Program-made: the position numbers and the translations under genes
In this document: positions 1 to 6,757 of the stretch, in pieces
Layout of the letters: every line of letters starts with the position of its first letter
Position numbering within the stretch: the stretch's first letter is position 1
Assembly: GCF_025717045.1 (NCBI RefSeq)
Contig: NZ_JAOVZN010000006.1
Coordinates: 832,269-896,268, forward strand
Direction of reading: 5' to 3'
Source of the DNA: Flavobacterium sp. SH_e
GTDB taxonomy: Bacteria; Bacteroidota; Bacteroidia; Flavobacteriales; Flavobacteriaceae
DNA length: 64,000 nt
Notes under the pieces: model-generated
What the model was told of the DNA's origin: nothing
The model's database searches: none
What the model saw: the letters and a program-made list of their open reading frames with translations, nothing else

Positions 1-858
1 AATCGGAGTATCATTTGATTGATAAAACTTGACAATTGATTGTTTCGAAGGTGCAATTTCTTGCAGATATTCCTTCGTTTGATGGTACAACTCTTCATCA
101 TCTATTTGAATACCGCTGAAGGTATCATTGAATACATCTCTTAATATTGAAGAAGCTCTATTAAGCTCTCCTAATACTTTTGATGGATGATGAGCAGTTG
201 GTAATTTTTTACACATTGCAGACCATCTGCCAAGCAGGTTCTGCAAATCTTTTTCTAATTCGGCTACGTTTTTGCCTTCGGCTACTGTACGAACAATAAC
301 ACCAAATCCTTTAGGTTTGATCGATAGAACAAGTTTTTTTAGACGATCCTTTTCTTTTTTGTCTTCTATTTTTTGAGAAATAGAAACACGATCAGAAAAA
401 GGAACTAGAACGATAAATCTTCCAGCAAGAGAAAGCTCAGCACTTATTCTTGGACCTTTGGTCGATATAGGTTCTTTAACTACTTGAACTAAGACAGATT
501 GATTGGCACTTAAAATATCAGTAATGATGCCATCTTTGTCAATCTCTTTTTCAAACTGAAAGGTTTTTAGGGAGAAATCTTTTATTTTACCTGCGCTTAC
601 AAGTTTTATGAATTTCAGCTGAGAAGCTAGATTTGGACCCAAATCGTGATAATGTAAAAAGGCGTCTTTTTCAAAGCCTACATTCACAAAAGCAGCATTA
701 AGTCCAGCAACTGGTTTTCTGATTTTGGCAATAAAAATATCGCCAACCTGAAAGTTGCTTTTTTCTTCTTCTTTGTGTAATTCAATTAGTTTTCCATCTT
801 TTAATAAGGCAAAATCTACGGCTTCAGAACTAGATCTAATGATTAATTCTTTATTCAC
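1..858 (-). CDS. rng: Ribonuclease G/E family protein (3' part missing)
   Basis: Endoribonuclease of the RNase E/G family, which cleaves single-stranded AU-rich RNA and takes part in rRNA and mRNA processing in the cytoplasm. I read 286 codons from a GTG at 858-856, with the frame open to the window edge, so the C-terminal part is missing. The visible N-terminus (VNKELIIRSSSEAVDFALLK) and the S1-like segment (GDIFIAKIRKPVAGLNAAFV, then VGFEKDAFLHYHDLG) match the start of RNase G proteins. The catalytic DxxxN motif expected further on is not in view. A GTG start is chosen because no in-frame ATG precedes the conserved start. The gene lies downstream of HU and the 30-residue basic protein on the same strand. 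Confidence 0.9.
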   Translation of the reverse strand, partial: MNKELIIRSSSEAVDFALLKDGKLIELHKEEEKSNFQVGDIFIAKIRKPVAGLNAAFVNVGFEKDAFLHYHDLGPNLASQLKFIKLVSAGKIKDFSLKTFQFEKEIDKDGIITDILSANQSVLVQVVKEPISTKGPRISAELSLAGRFIVLVPFSDRVSISQKIEDKKEKDRLKKLVLSIKPKGFGVIVRTVAEGKNVAELEKDLQNLLGRWSAMCKKLPTAHHPSKVLGELNRASSILRDVFNDTFSGIQIDDEELYHQTKEYLQEIAPSKQSIVKFYQSNDTPI

Positions 859-923
859 ACTGTAAATTTTTATCTGTTTTTTCAGAAAATAGAAATTAGA
901 AATAAGAGATATAGATTTAAAAG

Positions 924-958
924 AAAATCTAAAATCTGAAATCTAAAATCTAAAATCT
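924..958. repeat. Short AAATCT tandem repeat
   Basis: About five imperfect copies of a 6-8 bp unit, AAAATCT or AAATCTG, stand in the gap upstream of the RNase G gene. They are followed by another low-complexity patch (actgaacact / actgatgact / actgaatact) around 1052-1078. No coding frame is visible here. This is simple-sequence expansion, not a recognised element. Confidence 0.6.
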
Positions 959-1100
959 TATCTACAGATGGATTAAACAATATTTTTAACAGGTATTAAC
1001 CCGGAGAAAACTAGCTGGCAGTTTGCAGTTCTAAGTAATCAGTGGACTGAACACTAAAAACTGATGACTGAATACTAATTTTCAATTTCAATGAACGTTT

Positions 1101-1132
1101 AAAAAGAAAAAAGTAGTTTAAAACTACTTTTT
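1101..1132 (-). terminator. Hairpin terminator after the 30-residue basic protein gene
   Basis: A perfect 12-bp inverted repeat (arms 1108-1119 and 1121-1132, AAAAAGTAGTTT with its complement) is followed on the minus strand by a T-rich run. The stop codon of the small gene at 1124-1126 lies inside the stem. This looks like a compact intrinsic terminator separating this gene from rng. Confidence 0.7.
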
Positions 1133-1216
1133 CTTTTTGTGGCGGTTAGCTCTCGCTCTTTTCTTACGTTTGTGAGTAGCTACCTTATGTCTCTTTCTTT
1201 TTTTACCACTTGGCAT
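1124..1216 (-). CDS. 30-residue Lys/Arg-rich protein, probable small ribosomal or RNA-binding protein
   Basis: An ATG-to-TAG frame of 30 residues starting MPSGKKRKRHKVATHKRKKR. More than half of the residues are Lys, Arg or His and there is no acidic residue. It lies 27 bp downstream of the HU gene on the same strand and ends inside its own hairpin terminator, which argues for a real gene. I recall near-identical tiny proteins in other Flavobacteriia. The K/R-rich KHK..KRKKR pattern resembles the bS22/mS38 (DUF1713-like) group of small-subunit ribosomal proteins. That assignment is an inference. Alternatively it may be a small nucleoid protein, given HU next to it. Confidence 0.7.
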   Translation of the reverse strand: MPSGKKRKRHKVATHKRKKRARANRHKKKK

Positions 1217-1243
1217 ATCGTGTCAGATTTATGTTAATTAATA

Positions 1244-1534
1244 TTATTTTGCTTCGTTGTTTGTTTTAACTCCTTCTACAAAAACTTTTGCAGGTTTAAA
1301 CGCAGGAATGTTGTGTGCTGGAATTTTAATAGTAGTGTTTTTAGAAATGTTTCTTCCAGTTTTTTCAGCTCTAGTTTTAACGATAAAACTACCAAAACCT
1401 CTAAGGTATACATTGTCTCCAGTTTCTAAAGAAGTCTTAACTTCTTCCATAAAAGTTTCTACTGTTGCTTGAACGTCTCCTTTTTCAAGACCTAGTTTCT
1501 CTGAAATCTTCGCTACGATATCTGCTTTCGTCAT
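1244..1534 (-). CDS. hup: HU-family DNA-binding protein
   Basis: A 96-residue histone-like protein of the HU/IHF family. It binds and bends DNA as a dimer and helps to organise the nucleoid. The sequence opens MTKADIVAKISEKLGLEKGD, continues with the conserved GSF segment (LRGFGSFIVKTRAEKTGRNI), and has the DNA-inserting loop around PAHNIPAFKPAK (the R/K-N-P region of HU). Length is normal for the family. It is the first gene of a minus-strand group that continues with the 30-residue basic protein. A promoter box lies about 50 bp upstream. Confidence 0.95.
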   Translation of the reverse strand: MTKADIVAKISEKLGLEKGDVQATVETFMEEVKTSLETGDNVYLRGFGSFIVKTRAEKTGRNISKNTTIKIPAHNIPAFKPAKVFVEGVKTNNEAK

Positions 1535-1583
1535 TTTCTTTCCTATTTTATTTTATAAATGGTGTACTATTTTTTTGAGTTTG

Positions 1584-1591
1584 CAAATATA
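1584..1591 (-). promoter_or_regulatory. Promoter -7 box for the HU gene (TATATTTG)
   Basis: Read on the minus strand, TATATTTG is an exact match to the Bacteroidota -7 consensus TAnnTTTG. A TTG lies 21 bp upstream of it as the -33 element. It is 50 bp from the HU start codon. Confidence 0.75.
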
Positions 1592-1648
1592 GGAATTAAA
1601 AAAATAATTAATCAAGCTAATTCGTTAAATTTTAATTACATAAACATT

Positions 1649-1656
1649 TACTTTTG
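1649..1656 (+). promoter_or_regulatory. Promoter -7 box for mutY (TACTTTTG)
   Basis: Exact match to TAnnTTTG, 18 bp before the ATG at 1675. Its position rules out the in-frame TTG at 1654 as the translation start, because that TTG is inside the promoter. The intergenic region is shared with the divergent HU promoter. Confidence 0.7.
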
Positions 1657-1674
1657 CAATCTAAGTATTTTGCA

Positions 1675-2721
1675 ATGGATTTTCATAACATATTGATAAA
1701 ATGGTATTTACAGAACAAGCGTGACTTACCGTGGCGAAAAACGGTCAATCCGTACCAAATTTGGCTCTCAGAAATTATGCTTCAGCAGACTCGAGTTGCA
1801 CAAGGAATGCCATATTTTTTTTCATTTACTAAAGAATTTCCTACAGTAAAAGATTTGGCAGATGCTCCTGAAGAGAAGGTTTTGAAACTTTGGCAGGGTT
1901 TGGGATATTATTCACGCGCCCGAAATCTTCATAAAACGGCTCAATATATAAGTAACGATTTAAATGGTGTTTTTCCTGATTCTTATAAAGAACTTTTAAA
2001 ACTAAAAGGTGTTGGCGAATACACAGCGGCAGCAATTGCGTCTTTTTCGTATAATGAATCAGTTCCTGTGGTAGACGGAAATGTGTTTCGGGTATTGTCT
2101 CGTTATTTTGATATTGAATCGGATATTGGGCTTCCTGCGACAAAAAAAGAGTTTGCTGCATTGGCACAAGAATTAATGCCTAAAGACAATCCTGCAATTT
2201 TTAATCAGGCTATTATGGAATTTGGGGCGTTGCAATGCGTTCCTAAAAGCCCCAATTGTTCTAATTGTGACTTTAATAGCAGTTGTTTAGCATTGCAAAA
2301 AGGAAAGGTCAATCAGCTTCCTGTGAAATCTAAAAAAGTAAAAATAACCAATCGTTATTTTAATTATCTTATTTTGGAAGATGTTGAAGGAAATACTCTA
2401 ATTCGAAAAAGAAGCGAAAAGGGAATTTGGCATAATTTATATGAATTTCCACTTTTAGAAACGCAATCAATTGTAGATTTTGATGTAGTTTCGAAAAAAG
2501 CAAATGAAGAAATTTTTCCCTCCTATACTATTATAGGTATAGAAGATTGTGCCGAATGCACTGTTGTGCACAAACTTTCACATCAGCATCTGCATATACA
2601 ATTTTGGAAAATTAAAGTGAAAGAGAAAATTGAAAATGGAGTAGATACTGAAAAATTAAAAACTTTTCCATTTCCAATTGTGATTTATAATTTTATAGAA
2701 AAGCAGGAAATAAATTGCTAA
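1675..2721 (+). CDS. mutY: A/G-specific adenine glycosylase MutY
   Basis: A base-excision repair enzyme that removes adenine mispaired with 8-oxoguanine. From the ATG at 1675 the protein has 348 residues. Visible are the catalytic Glu (LSEIMLQQTR, E33), the helix-hairpin-helix LKGVGEYTAAAI (about 110-121), the catalytic Asp of the HhH-GPD motif (VVDGNV, D134), and the iron-sulfur ligands C188-x6-C195-x2-C198-x5-C204. All have the spacing seen in E. coli MutY. The rest is the NUDIX-like MutT-type C-terminal domain that reads 8-oxoG. An upstream TTG in frame was rejected because it overlaps the promoter. It is followed by ssb, gldE and gldD on the same strand, a gene order I recall from F. johnsoniae. 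Confidence 0.96.
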   Translation: MDFHNILIKWYLQNKRDLPWRKTVNPYQIWLSEIMLQQTRVAQGMPYFFSFTKEFPTVKDLADAPEEKVLKLWQGLGYYSRARNLHKTAQYISNDLNGVFPDSYKELLKLKGVGEYTAAAIASFSYNESVPVVDGNVFRVLSRYFDIESDIGLPATKKEFAALAQELMPKDNPAIFNQAIMEFGALQCVPKSPNCSNCDFNSSCLALQKGKVNQLPVKSKKVKITNRYFNYLILEDVEGNTLIRKRSEKGIWHNLYEFPLLETQSIVDFDVVSKKANEEIFPSYTIIGIEDCAECTVVHKLSHQHLHIQFWKIKVKEKIENGVDTEKLKTFPFPIVIYNFIEKQEINC

Positions 2722-2728
2722 AAAAATG

Positions 2729-2736
2729 TATCTTTG
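2729..2736 (+). promoter_or_regulatory. Promoter -7 box for ssb (TATCTTTG)
   Basis: Exact TAnnTTTG match starting 8 bp after the mutY stop and 22 bp before the ssb ATG. It suggests that ssb-gldE-gldD can be transcribed independently of mutY. Confidence 0.65.
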
Positions 2737-2757
2737 GGAGAAATACTACCAAAAACT

Positions 2758-3198
2758 ATGAACGGAACATTAAATAAAGTGATGCTTATTGGCCATTTGG
2801 GCGATGATGTGAAGATGCATTATTTTGATGGAGGGAACTGCATCGGACGTTTTCAGCTGGCAACCAACGAAGTGTATATCAATAAAACGACCAATGAAAA
2901 AATTACTTCTACAGAATGGCATAATTTGGTTGTGCGTAATAAAGCCGCAGAAATTTGTGAAAAATATCTTTCTAAAGGAGATAAAATTTATGTAGAAGGA
3001 AGAATCAAATCGCGCCAGTGGCAGGCAGAAGATGGAACGACAAAATATACTACCGAAATTCAGGTTACTGAATTTACTTTTTTAACTACCAAAAAAGAAA
3101 CTGCGCATACGAGACAAAATCAGGATACAGAGTCAGCAAAAAACACTAACTTTGATGCTGCTAATGAAGGGCTTCCGATTAATGATCTGCCTTTCTAA
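2758..3198 (+). CDS. ssb: Single-stranded DNA-binding protein
   Basis: Binds single-stranded DNA as a tetramer and recruits replication and repair proteins. The ATG at 2758 gives MNGTLNKVMLIGHLGDDVK, the usual SSB start, and 146 residues. The OB fold covers about residues 1-110 (GRFQLATNEVY, TEWHNLVVRNKAAEICEKYL, GDKIYVEGRIKSRQW). A short disordered linker rich in T/N/Q follows, then the terminal NDLPF, the acidic tip used for protein partners. A TTG 24 bp upstream in frame is not used here because it lies within the promoter box. Located between mutY and gldE. Confidence 0.95.
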   Translation: MNGTLNKVMLIGHLGDDVKMHYFDGGNCIGRFQLATNEVYINKTTNEKITSTEWHNLVVRNKAAEICEKYLSKGDKIYVEGRIKSRQWQAEDGTTKYTTEIQVTEFTFLTTKKETAHTRQNQDTESAKNTNFDAANEGLPINDLPF

Positions 3199-3223
3199 AG
3201 ATGTTTAACTAATTTTATACAAT

Positions 3224-4519
3224 TTGGACCCAGAGCCCAGTTTACTTTTTTCTACCAATCTTGACGCTAATTTAATTATTGGTTTCGTCGGAATATTTAT
3301 TTTGTTATTTCTTTCAGCAATCGTTTCTGGTGCTGAAGTTGCTCTTTTTTCTTTATCACAGCAGGATATCGACAATTCTTTAAACGATAATCCCGCAAAA
3401 GGGAAAATTATTTCAAATTTATTAGATAAGCCTAAAAAGCTTTTAGCAACTTTATTGGTTGCAAATAATTTCTTTAATATAGGAGTAGTAATTCTATTTG
3501 CTTATATAGGGCAGAATATTTTTGCAAATGTAGGTTCGCCTGCTTTTAAATTTACACTCGAAGTAATTCTGGTTACTTTTCTCATTTTATTATTTGGCGA
3601 AGTGCTTCCTAAGATTTATGCAAGCAGAAATAGCGTTCGATTTGCCAAACATGTCGCTTATCCGCTAGCATTTTTAGATAAAGTACTTACTCCGATCAGT
3701 TTGCCAATGCGTGCCGTTACCATATATTTTCAAAACAAATTAGGAAAGCAAAAAAGTAATTTTTCGGTTAATCAACTTTCTCAGGCATTGGAGCTTACAG
3801 ATTCGGAAGGGACTTCGACCGAAGAACAAAAAATTCTAGAAGGAATTGTATCTTTTGGAAATACCGATACAAAGCAGGTAATGAGTCCGAGAATTGATAT
3901 TTTTGCATTGGAAATATCAGAGACATTCGCAGAAATTTATCCTAAGATAATTGAAACAGGATTTTCAAGAATTCCGATTTACCGCGATAATATTGACCAG
4001 ATTGAAGGCGTGCTTTTTGTAAAAGATTTATTGCCTCATATTGACAAAGAAGAATTTGACTGGACTTCTTTGATTAGAGAAGCGTTCTTTGTTCCAGAGA
4101 ATAAAAAACTAGATAATCTATTGAAGGATTTTCAGAGTTTAAAAAGCCACCTTGCAATCGTCGTTGATGAATATGGCGGAACTTCTGGATTGGTTTCTTT
4201 AGAAGATGTTATCGAGGAAATTGTAGGGGATATTAGTGATGAATTTGATGATGAAAATCTGAACTTCTCGCAAATTGATGAAAATAATTTTCTTTTTGAA
4301 GGAAAAATAAATCTGAAAGATTTCTACAGAATTGTAGATGTTGACGAAGATGTTTTTGAAGTCCATAAAGGAGAAGCCGAAACATTGGCGGGATTTATTC
4401 TGGAAATTTTGGGTAATTTTCCGAAAAAAGATCAAAAAGTGCCTTTTGAAAACTGTATTTTCACTGTAGAAACAGTAGACAAAAAACGTGTAAAACAAAT
4501 AAAAGTAACCATAAATTAA
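3224..4519 (+). CDS. gldE: Gliding motility-associated membrane protein GldE (CorC/HlyC-type CBS protein)
   Basis: A 431-residue inner-membrane protein of the CNNM/CorC class. It has an N-terminal DUF21-type membrane domain (hydrophobic segments about residues 15-40, 75-95, 105-130), a tandem CBS pair (about 215-335; VMSPRIDIFALE, GFSRIPIYRDN, VVDEYGGTSGLVSLEDVIEEIVGDI) and a C-terminal CorC_HlyC domain (about 345-430). Its role in F. johnsoniae is support of GldD and thus of gliding and type IX secretion. I place the start at the TTG at 3224 (MDPEPSLLF) because no in-frame ATG lies upstream of the membrane domain. The stop is 1 bp from the gldD start, so the two are translated from one transcript. 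Its place directly before gldD is what separates it from generic CorC proteins. Confidence 0.92.
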   Translation: MDPEPSLLFSTNLDANLIIGFVGIFILLFLSAIVSGAEVALFSLSQQDIDNSLNDNPAKGKIISNLLDKPKKLLATLLVANNFFNIGVVILFAYIGQNIFANVGSPAFKFTLEVILVTFLILLFGEVLPKIYASRNSVRFAKHVAYPLAFLDKVLTPISLPMRAVTIYFQNKLGKQKSNFSVNQLSQALELTDSEGTSTEEQKILEGIVSFGNTDTKQVMSPRIDIFALEISETFAEIYPKIIETGFSRIPIYRDNIDQIEGVLFVKDLLPHIDKEEFDWTSLIREAFFVPENKKLDNLLKDFQSLKSHLAIVVDEYGGTSGLVSLEDVIEEIVGDISDEFDDENLNFSQIDENNFLFEGKINLKDFYRIVDVDEDVFEVHKGEAETLAGFILEILGNFPKKDQKVPFENCIFTVETVDKKRVKQIKVTIN

Positions 4520-4520
4520 A

Positions 4521-5081
4521 ATGCTTAATAAAATACTTTCAATAACAGCAATTTTGCTTGCGCTAACGGTTATAAGCTGTAAAAATGATGTTCTGCCAAA
4601 ACCAGCTAGTTTCCTGCGATTAGATTATCCAGAAGCAAAATATGTGAATTTTGAAAACACTTGTCCGTTCACTTTTCAAATGAATGAGGATGCGATTATA
4701 AAAGGCGAAAAAGAATGCGGTTTCGCCATTACCTATCCAAAGATGAAAGCGACCATTTATTTGACGTACAAGCCAGTAAACGGCAATATTGATAAATTAC
4801 TACGTGACGCTCAAAAACTCACTTATGAGCACGTTATTAAGGCCGATGATATTCTGGAACAGCCGTATTTAAATCCGCAGAAAAAGGTTTATGGAATGTT
4901 TTATCAAGTAGACGGAAACGCAGCGACAAATTCTCAGTTTTACGTTACTGATAGCACAAAACACTTTTTAATTGGTTCGATGTACTTTTATGCAAAACCA
5001 AACTTTGACTCAATTATGCCAGCGGCGAGTTATGTTAAAAATGATATGCAGCGTTTGATGGAAACATTAAAATGGAAATAA
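4521..5081 (+). CDS. gldD: Gliding motility lipoprotein GldD
   Basis: A lipoprotein of 186 residues required in F. johnsoniae for gliding and type IX secretion. The signal peptide ends in a lipobox with C20 (LTVISCKND). The mature part starts LPKPASFLRLDYPEAKY and contains CPFTFQMNEDAIIKGE, typical of GldD. No enzymatic motif is visible. The gene follows gldE with one base between them and ends just before a perfect palindromic terminator, so it closes the mutY-ssb-gldE-gldD run. Confidence 0.95.
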   Translation: MLNKILSITAILLALTVISCKNDVLPKPASFLRLDYPEAKYVNFENTCPFTFQMNEDAIIKGEKECGFAITYPKMKATIYLTYKPVNGNIDKLLRDAQKLTYEHVIKADDILEQPYLNPQKKVYGMFYQVDGNAATNSQFYVTDSTKHFLIGSMYFYAKPNFDSIMPAASYVKNDMQRLMETLKWK

Positions 5082-5082
5082 A

Positions 5083-5110
5083 AAAAGGCGTTCAAATTTG
5101 AACGCCTTTT
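5083..5110. terminator. Bidirectional terminator between gldD and the HMA lipoprotein gene
   Basis: Perfect palindrome (AAAAGGCGTTCAAA with its complement) with A-run before and T-run after. It can stop transcription of both convergent genes. Confidence 0.8.
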
Positions 5111-5128
5111 TAGTTTTATATTTCGAAT

Positions 5129-5506
5129 TTAAGACTTAAAATTCGAAACTTTATATGTTTTTCCGTCGCCAGTTTCTTGGACTACTTTTGTTAGAGATTC
5201 TGAGTTTTGGATTGTTTTATCAAAGCTTACTGTTGCCGTTTTTTTATCAAAATCAACCGTTGCTTTGTCAACTCCGTCAAGGTTTGCTAATTCTTCTTCG
5301 ATAGTTTTTGCGCAACCAACAGCGCAAGTCATACCGTCAATCGTAAAACTTGCAGTCTGAAGGTTTTCAGTAGCGATTGGTTTGTGTTCTTTTGGAGCAC
5401 TTTTTTCTGCATTTACAACTTCAAGACTTTTGTCTTCTGCTTTTTTACAGCCAACAAATGCTAAACTAGCGATTGTTGCGGCGATTAAGATTTTTGAAAT
5501 TTTCAT
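5129..5506 (-). CDS. Heavy-metal-associated (HMA) domain lipoprotein
   Basis: A 125-residue protein. The N-terminal signal peptide has a lipobox ending at C20 (SLAFVGCKKAED), then a short linker rich in charged residues, then an HMA fold (about residues 52-125; TASFTIDGMTCAVGCAKTIE, VDKATVDFDKKTATVSFD). HMA domains bind Cu(I) or other soft metals through two cysteines. Here the pair is C-A-V-G-C, three residues between the cysteines instead of the usual two. I start at the ATG at 5506 because a promoter box overlaps the longer in-frame start at 5545. Probable role: periplasmic metal binding or delivery. The metal cannot be told from sequence. Confidence 0.85.
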   Translation of the reverse strand: MKISKILIAATIASLAFVGCKKAEDKSLEVVNAEKSAPKEHKPIATENLQTASFTIDGMTCAVGCAKTIEEELANLDGVDKATVDFDKKTATVSFDKTIQNSESLTKVVQETGDGKTYKVSNFKS

Positions 5507-5542
5507 TATATATAAATTTAAAAATTGCGAATTAAATTCTTG

Positions 5543-5550
5543 CAAAATTA
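5543..5550 (-). promoter_or_regulatory. Promoter -7 box for the HMA lipoprotein (TAATTTTG)
   Basis: On the minus strand TAATTTTG matches TAnnTTTG and lies 37 bp from the ATG at 5506. It fixes the start of the gene downstream of the longer open frame. Confidence 0.65.
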
Positions 5551-5608
5551 ATAAAAAGAGAATGCTTAGTTCGTAAAATAATTACAAATTTGCATTAAAA
5601 TACAATTT

Positions 5609-6475
5609 ATGGAAACAAAACAGCTAAAGTGGGTTTACTTAACTATTCTCTCTCTTATTTGGGGAAGTTCTTTTATTTTAATAAAAAAGGGATTAATTGG
5701 TTTGACAGCTATTCAAGTAGGTTCTTTTCGAATTATTTTTGCTGCGCTTTTTCTGTTGATTTTTGGTTTTAATAGTTTGAAAAAAATTTCCAAACGCCAA
5801 TGGAAATATGTTGCAATAACTTCGCTTTTTGGGACTTTTATGCCAGCGTATCTTTTTGCCATTGCCGAAACTCAGGTAAATAGTTCGATTGTGGCGATTT
5901 TAAATTCGCTAACGCCTTTAAATACTTTAGTTTTAGGAATTGTAGCTTTTGGAATTCAGTTTCAAAAACGACAAGTTTTAGGTGTTTTTGTTGGACTTGT
6001 AGGCTGTTTGCTTTTGGTTTTAAGCGGAGATTCTTCTAACGGAACGCAGAATTATCTGTATGTTTTGTTGGTTGTAATTGCAACGCTTAGTTATGCAATC
6101 AATGTGAATTTGATTAAGAAATATTTGCATGATTTAAATTCGGTTAGTATTACAACAGGAAATTTTGCAGTTTTATTTTTACCAGCGTTAATTATCTTAA
6201 GTACAACCGATATTACCCAAAAAATACATTTTGTAGAAACACAGCATTCGATACTTTTTGTGGTTATTCTAGGAGTTTTAGGAACTGGAATTGCTAATAT
6301 TCTTTTCTTTAAACTGATTCAGATGTCATCGCCAGTATTTGCAACGTCAGTAACGTATTTAATTCCGATTGTTGCTTTTTTTTGGGGATTATTAGATAAT
6401 GAATTTCTGACGCCAATTCAATCTGTCGGGGCGTTTATTATTTTGATAGGCGTTTATTTGTCGGCGAAAAAGTGA
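5609..6475 (+). CDS. EamA/DMT-family transporter
   Basis: A 288-residue polytopic inner-membrane protein with ten hydrophobic segments arranged as two EamA repeats. The first starts LTILSLIWGSSFILIKKGL and the second around LLVVIATLSYAINVNLIKKYL. Members of the drug/metabolite transporter superfamily usually export metabolites or amino acids. The substrate cannot be inferred here. It stands alone between the HMA lipoprotein and a repeat-rich gap, with a short leader and an ATG start. Confidence 0.9.
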   Translation: METKQLKWVYLTILSLIWGSSFILIKKGLIGLTAIQVGSFRIIFAALFLLIFGFNSLKKISKRQWKYVAITSLFGTFMPAYLFAIAETQVNSSIVAILNSLTPLNTLVLGIVAFGIQFQKRQVLGVFVGLVGCLLLVLSGDSSNGTQNYLYVLLVVIATLSYAINVNLIKKYLHDLNSVSITTGNFAVLFLPALIILSTTDITQKIHFVETQHSILFVVILGVLGTGIANILFFKLIQMSSPVFATSVTYLIPIVAFFWGLLDNEFLTPIQSVGAFIILIGVYLSAKK

Positions 6476-6528
6476 TTTTAATTGTGAAATGTTGCTTGTA
6501 AGAGGTAAAAATGTAATTTGATACATTT

Positions 6529-6594
6529 GTCACCCTGAGAGGAGTCGAAGGGATGCGCCAATTGGAACGGGGCTTCGACTTCGCTCAGCCTGAC
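6529..6594. repeat. Intergenic inverted repeat (GTCA..CTGAG..GTCGAAG type)
   Basis: Arms at 6529-6550 and 6573-6594 are imperfect reverse complements (18 of 22 positions) around a short loop. The ends read GTCACCCTGAG and CTCAGCCTGAC. It is GC-richer than its surroundings and has the look of a dispersed REP-like palindrome. No gene is inside. Confidence 0.7.
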
Positions 6595-6653
6595 AAAAAA
6601 AACTTTTAAAAAGTTTTGGATCTTTGAGCAGACAAACAATTGCGAATAAAAAA

Positions 6654-6686
6654 AGCTTTGTCAAAGTTTTAAACTTTGACAAAGCT
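6654..6686. terminator. Perfect 16-bp palindrome, probable bidirectional terminator
   Basis: Arms AGCTTTGTCAAAGTTT and its complement around one base, with A/T runs on the sides. It lies between the convergent EamA and M16 genes. The same core is found again at 11378-11412. Confidence 0.6.
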
Positions 6687-6721
6687 CTCAAGAATTTTAT
6701 TTTTAAAGACTCAAACAAAGA

Positions 6722-6757
6722 CCTTTGTCTCTTTGCGCCTTTGCAACTTTGCGCCTT
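6722..6757. repeat. CTTTGCGCCTTTG short tandem repeats
   Basis: Three to four degenerate units of 'ctttg(c/t)(g/c)cc' directly after the stop codon of the M16 gene: ctttgtctctttgcgcc, tttgcaactttgcgcc. A short low-complexity repeat in the 3' flank with no clear function. Confidence 0.5.

Noticed and set aside
924..1080. Possible CRISPR-like or iteron array upstream of rng
   Set aside because: Units are only 6-10 bp, irregular and without spacers; simple-sequence repeats.
1257..1472. Open frame opposite HU
   Set aside because: Exact antisense of a conserved gene with no protein-like composition; a shadow.
3224..3226. ATG start for gldE
   Set aside because: No in-frame ATG lies before the first membrane segment; the TTG at 3224 was kept.
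6530..6718. Open frame over the EamA-M16 gap
   Set aside because: Covers the palindromic repeat and terminator; no conserved pattern or promoter.
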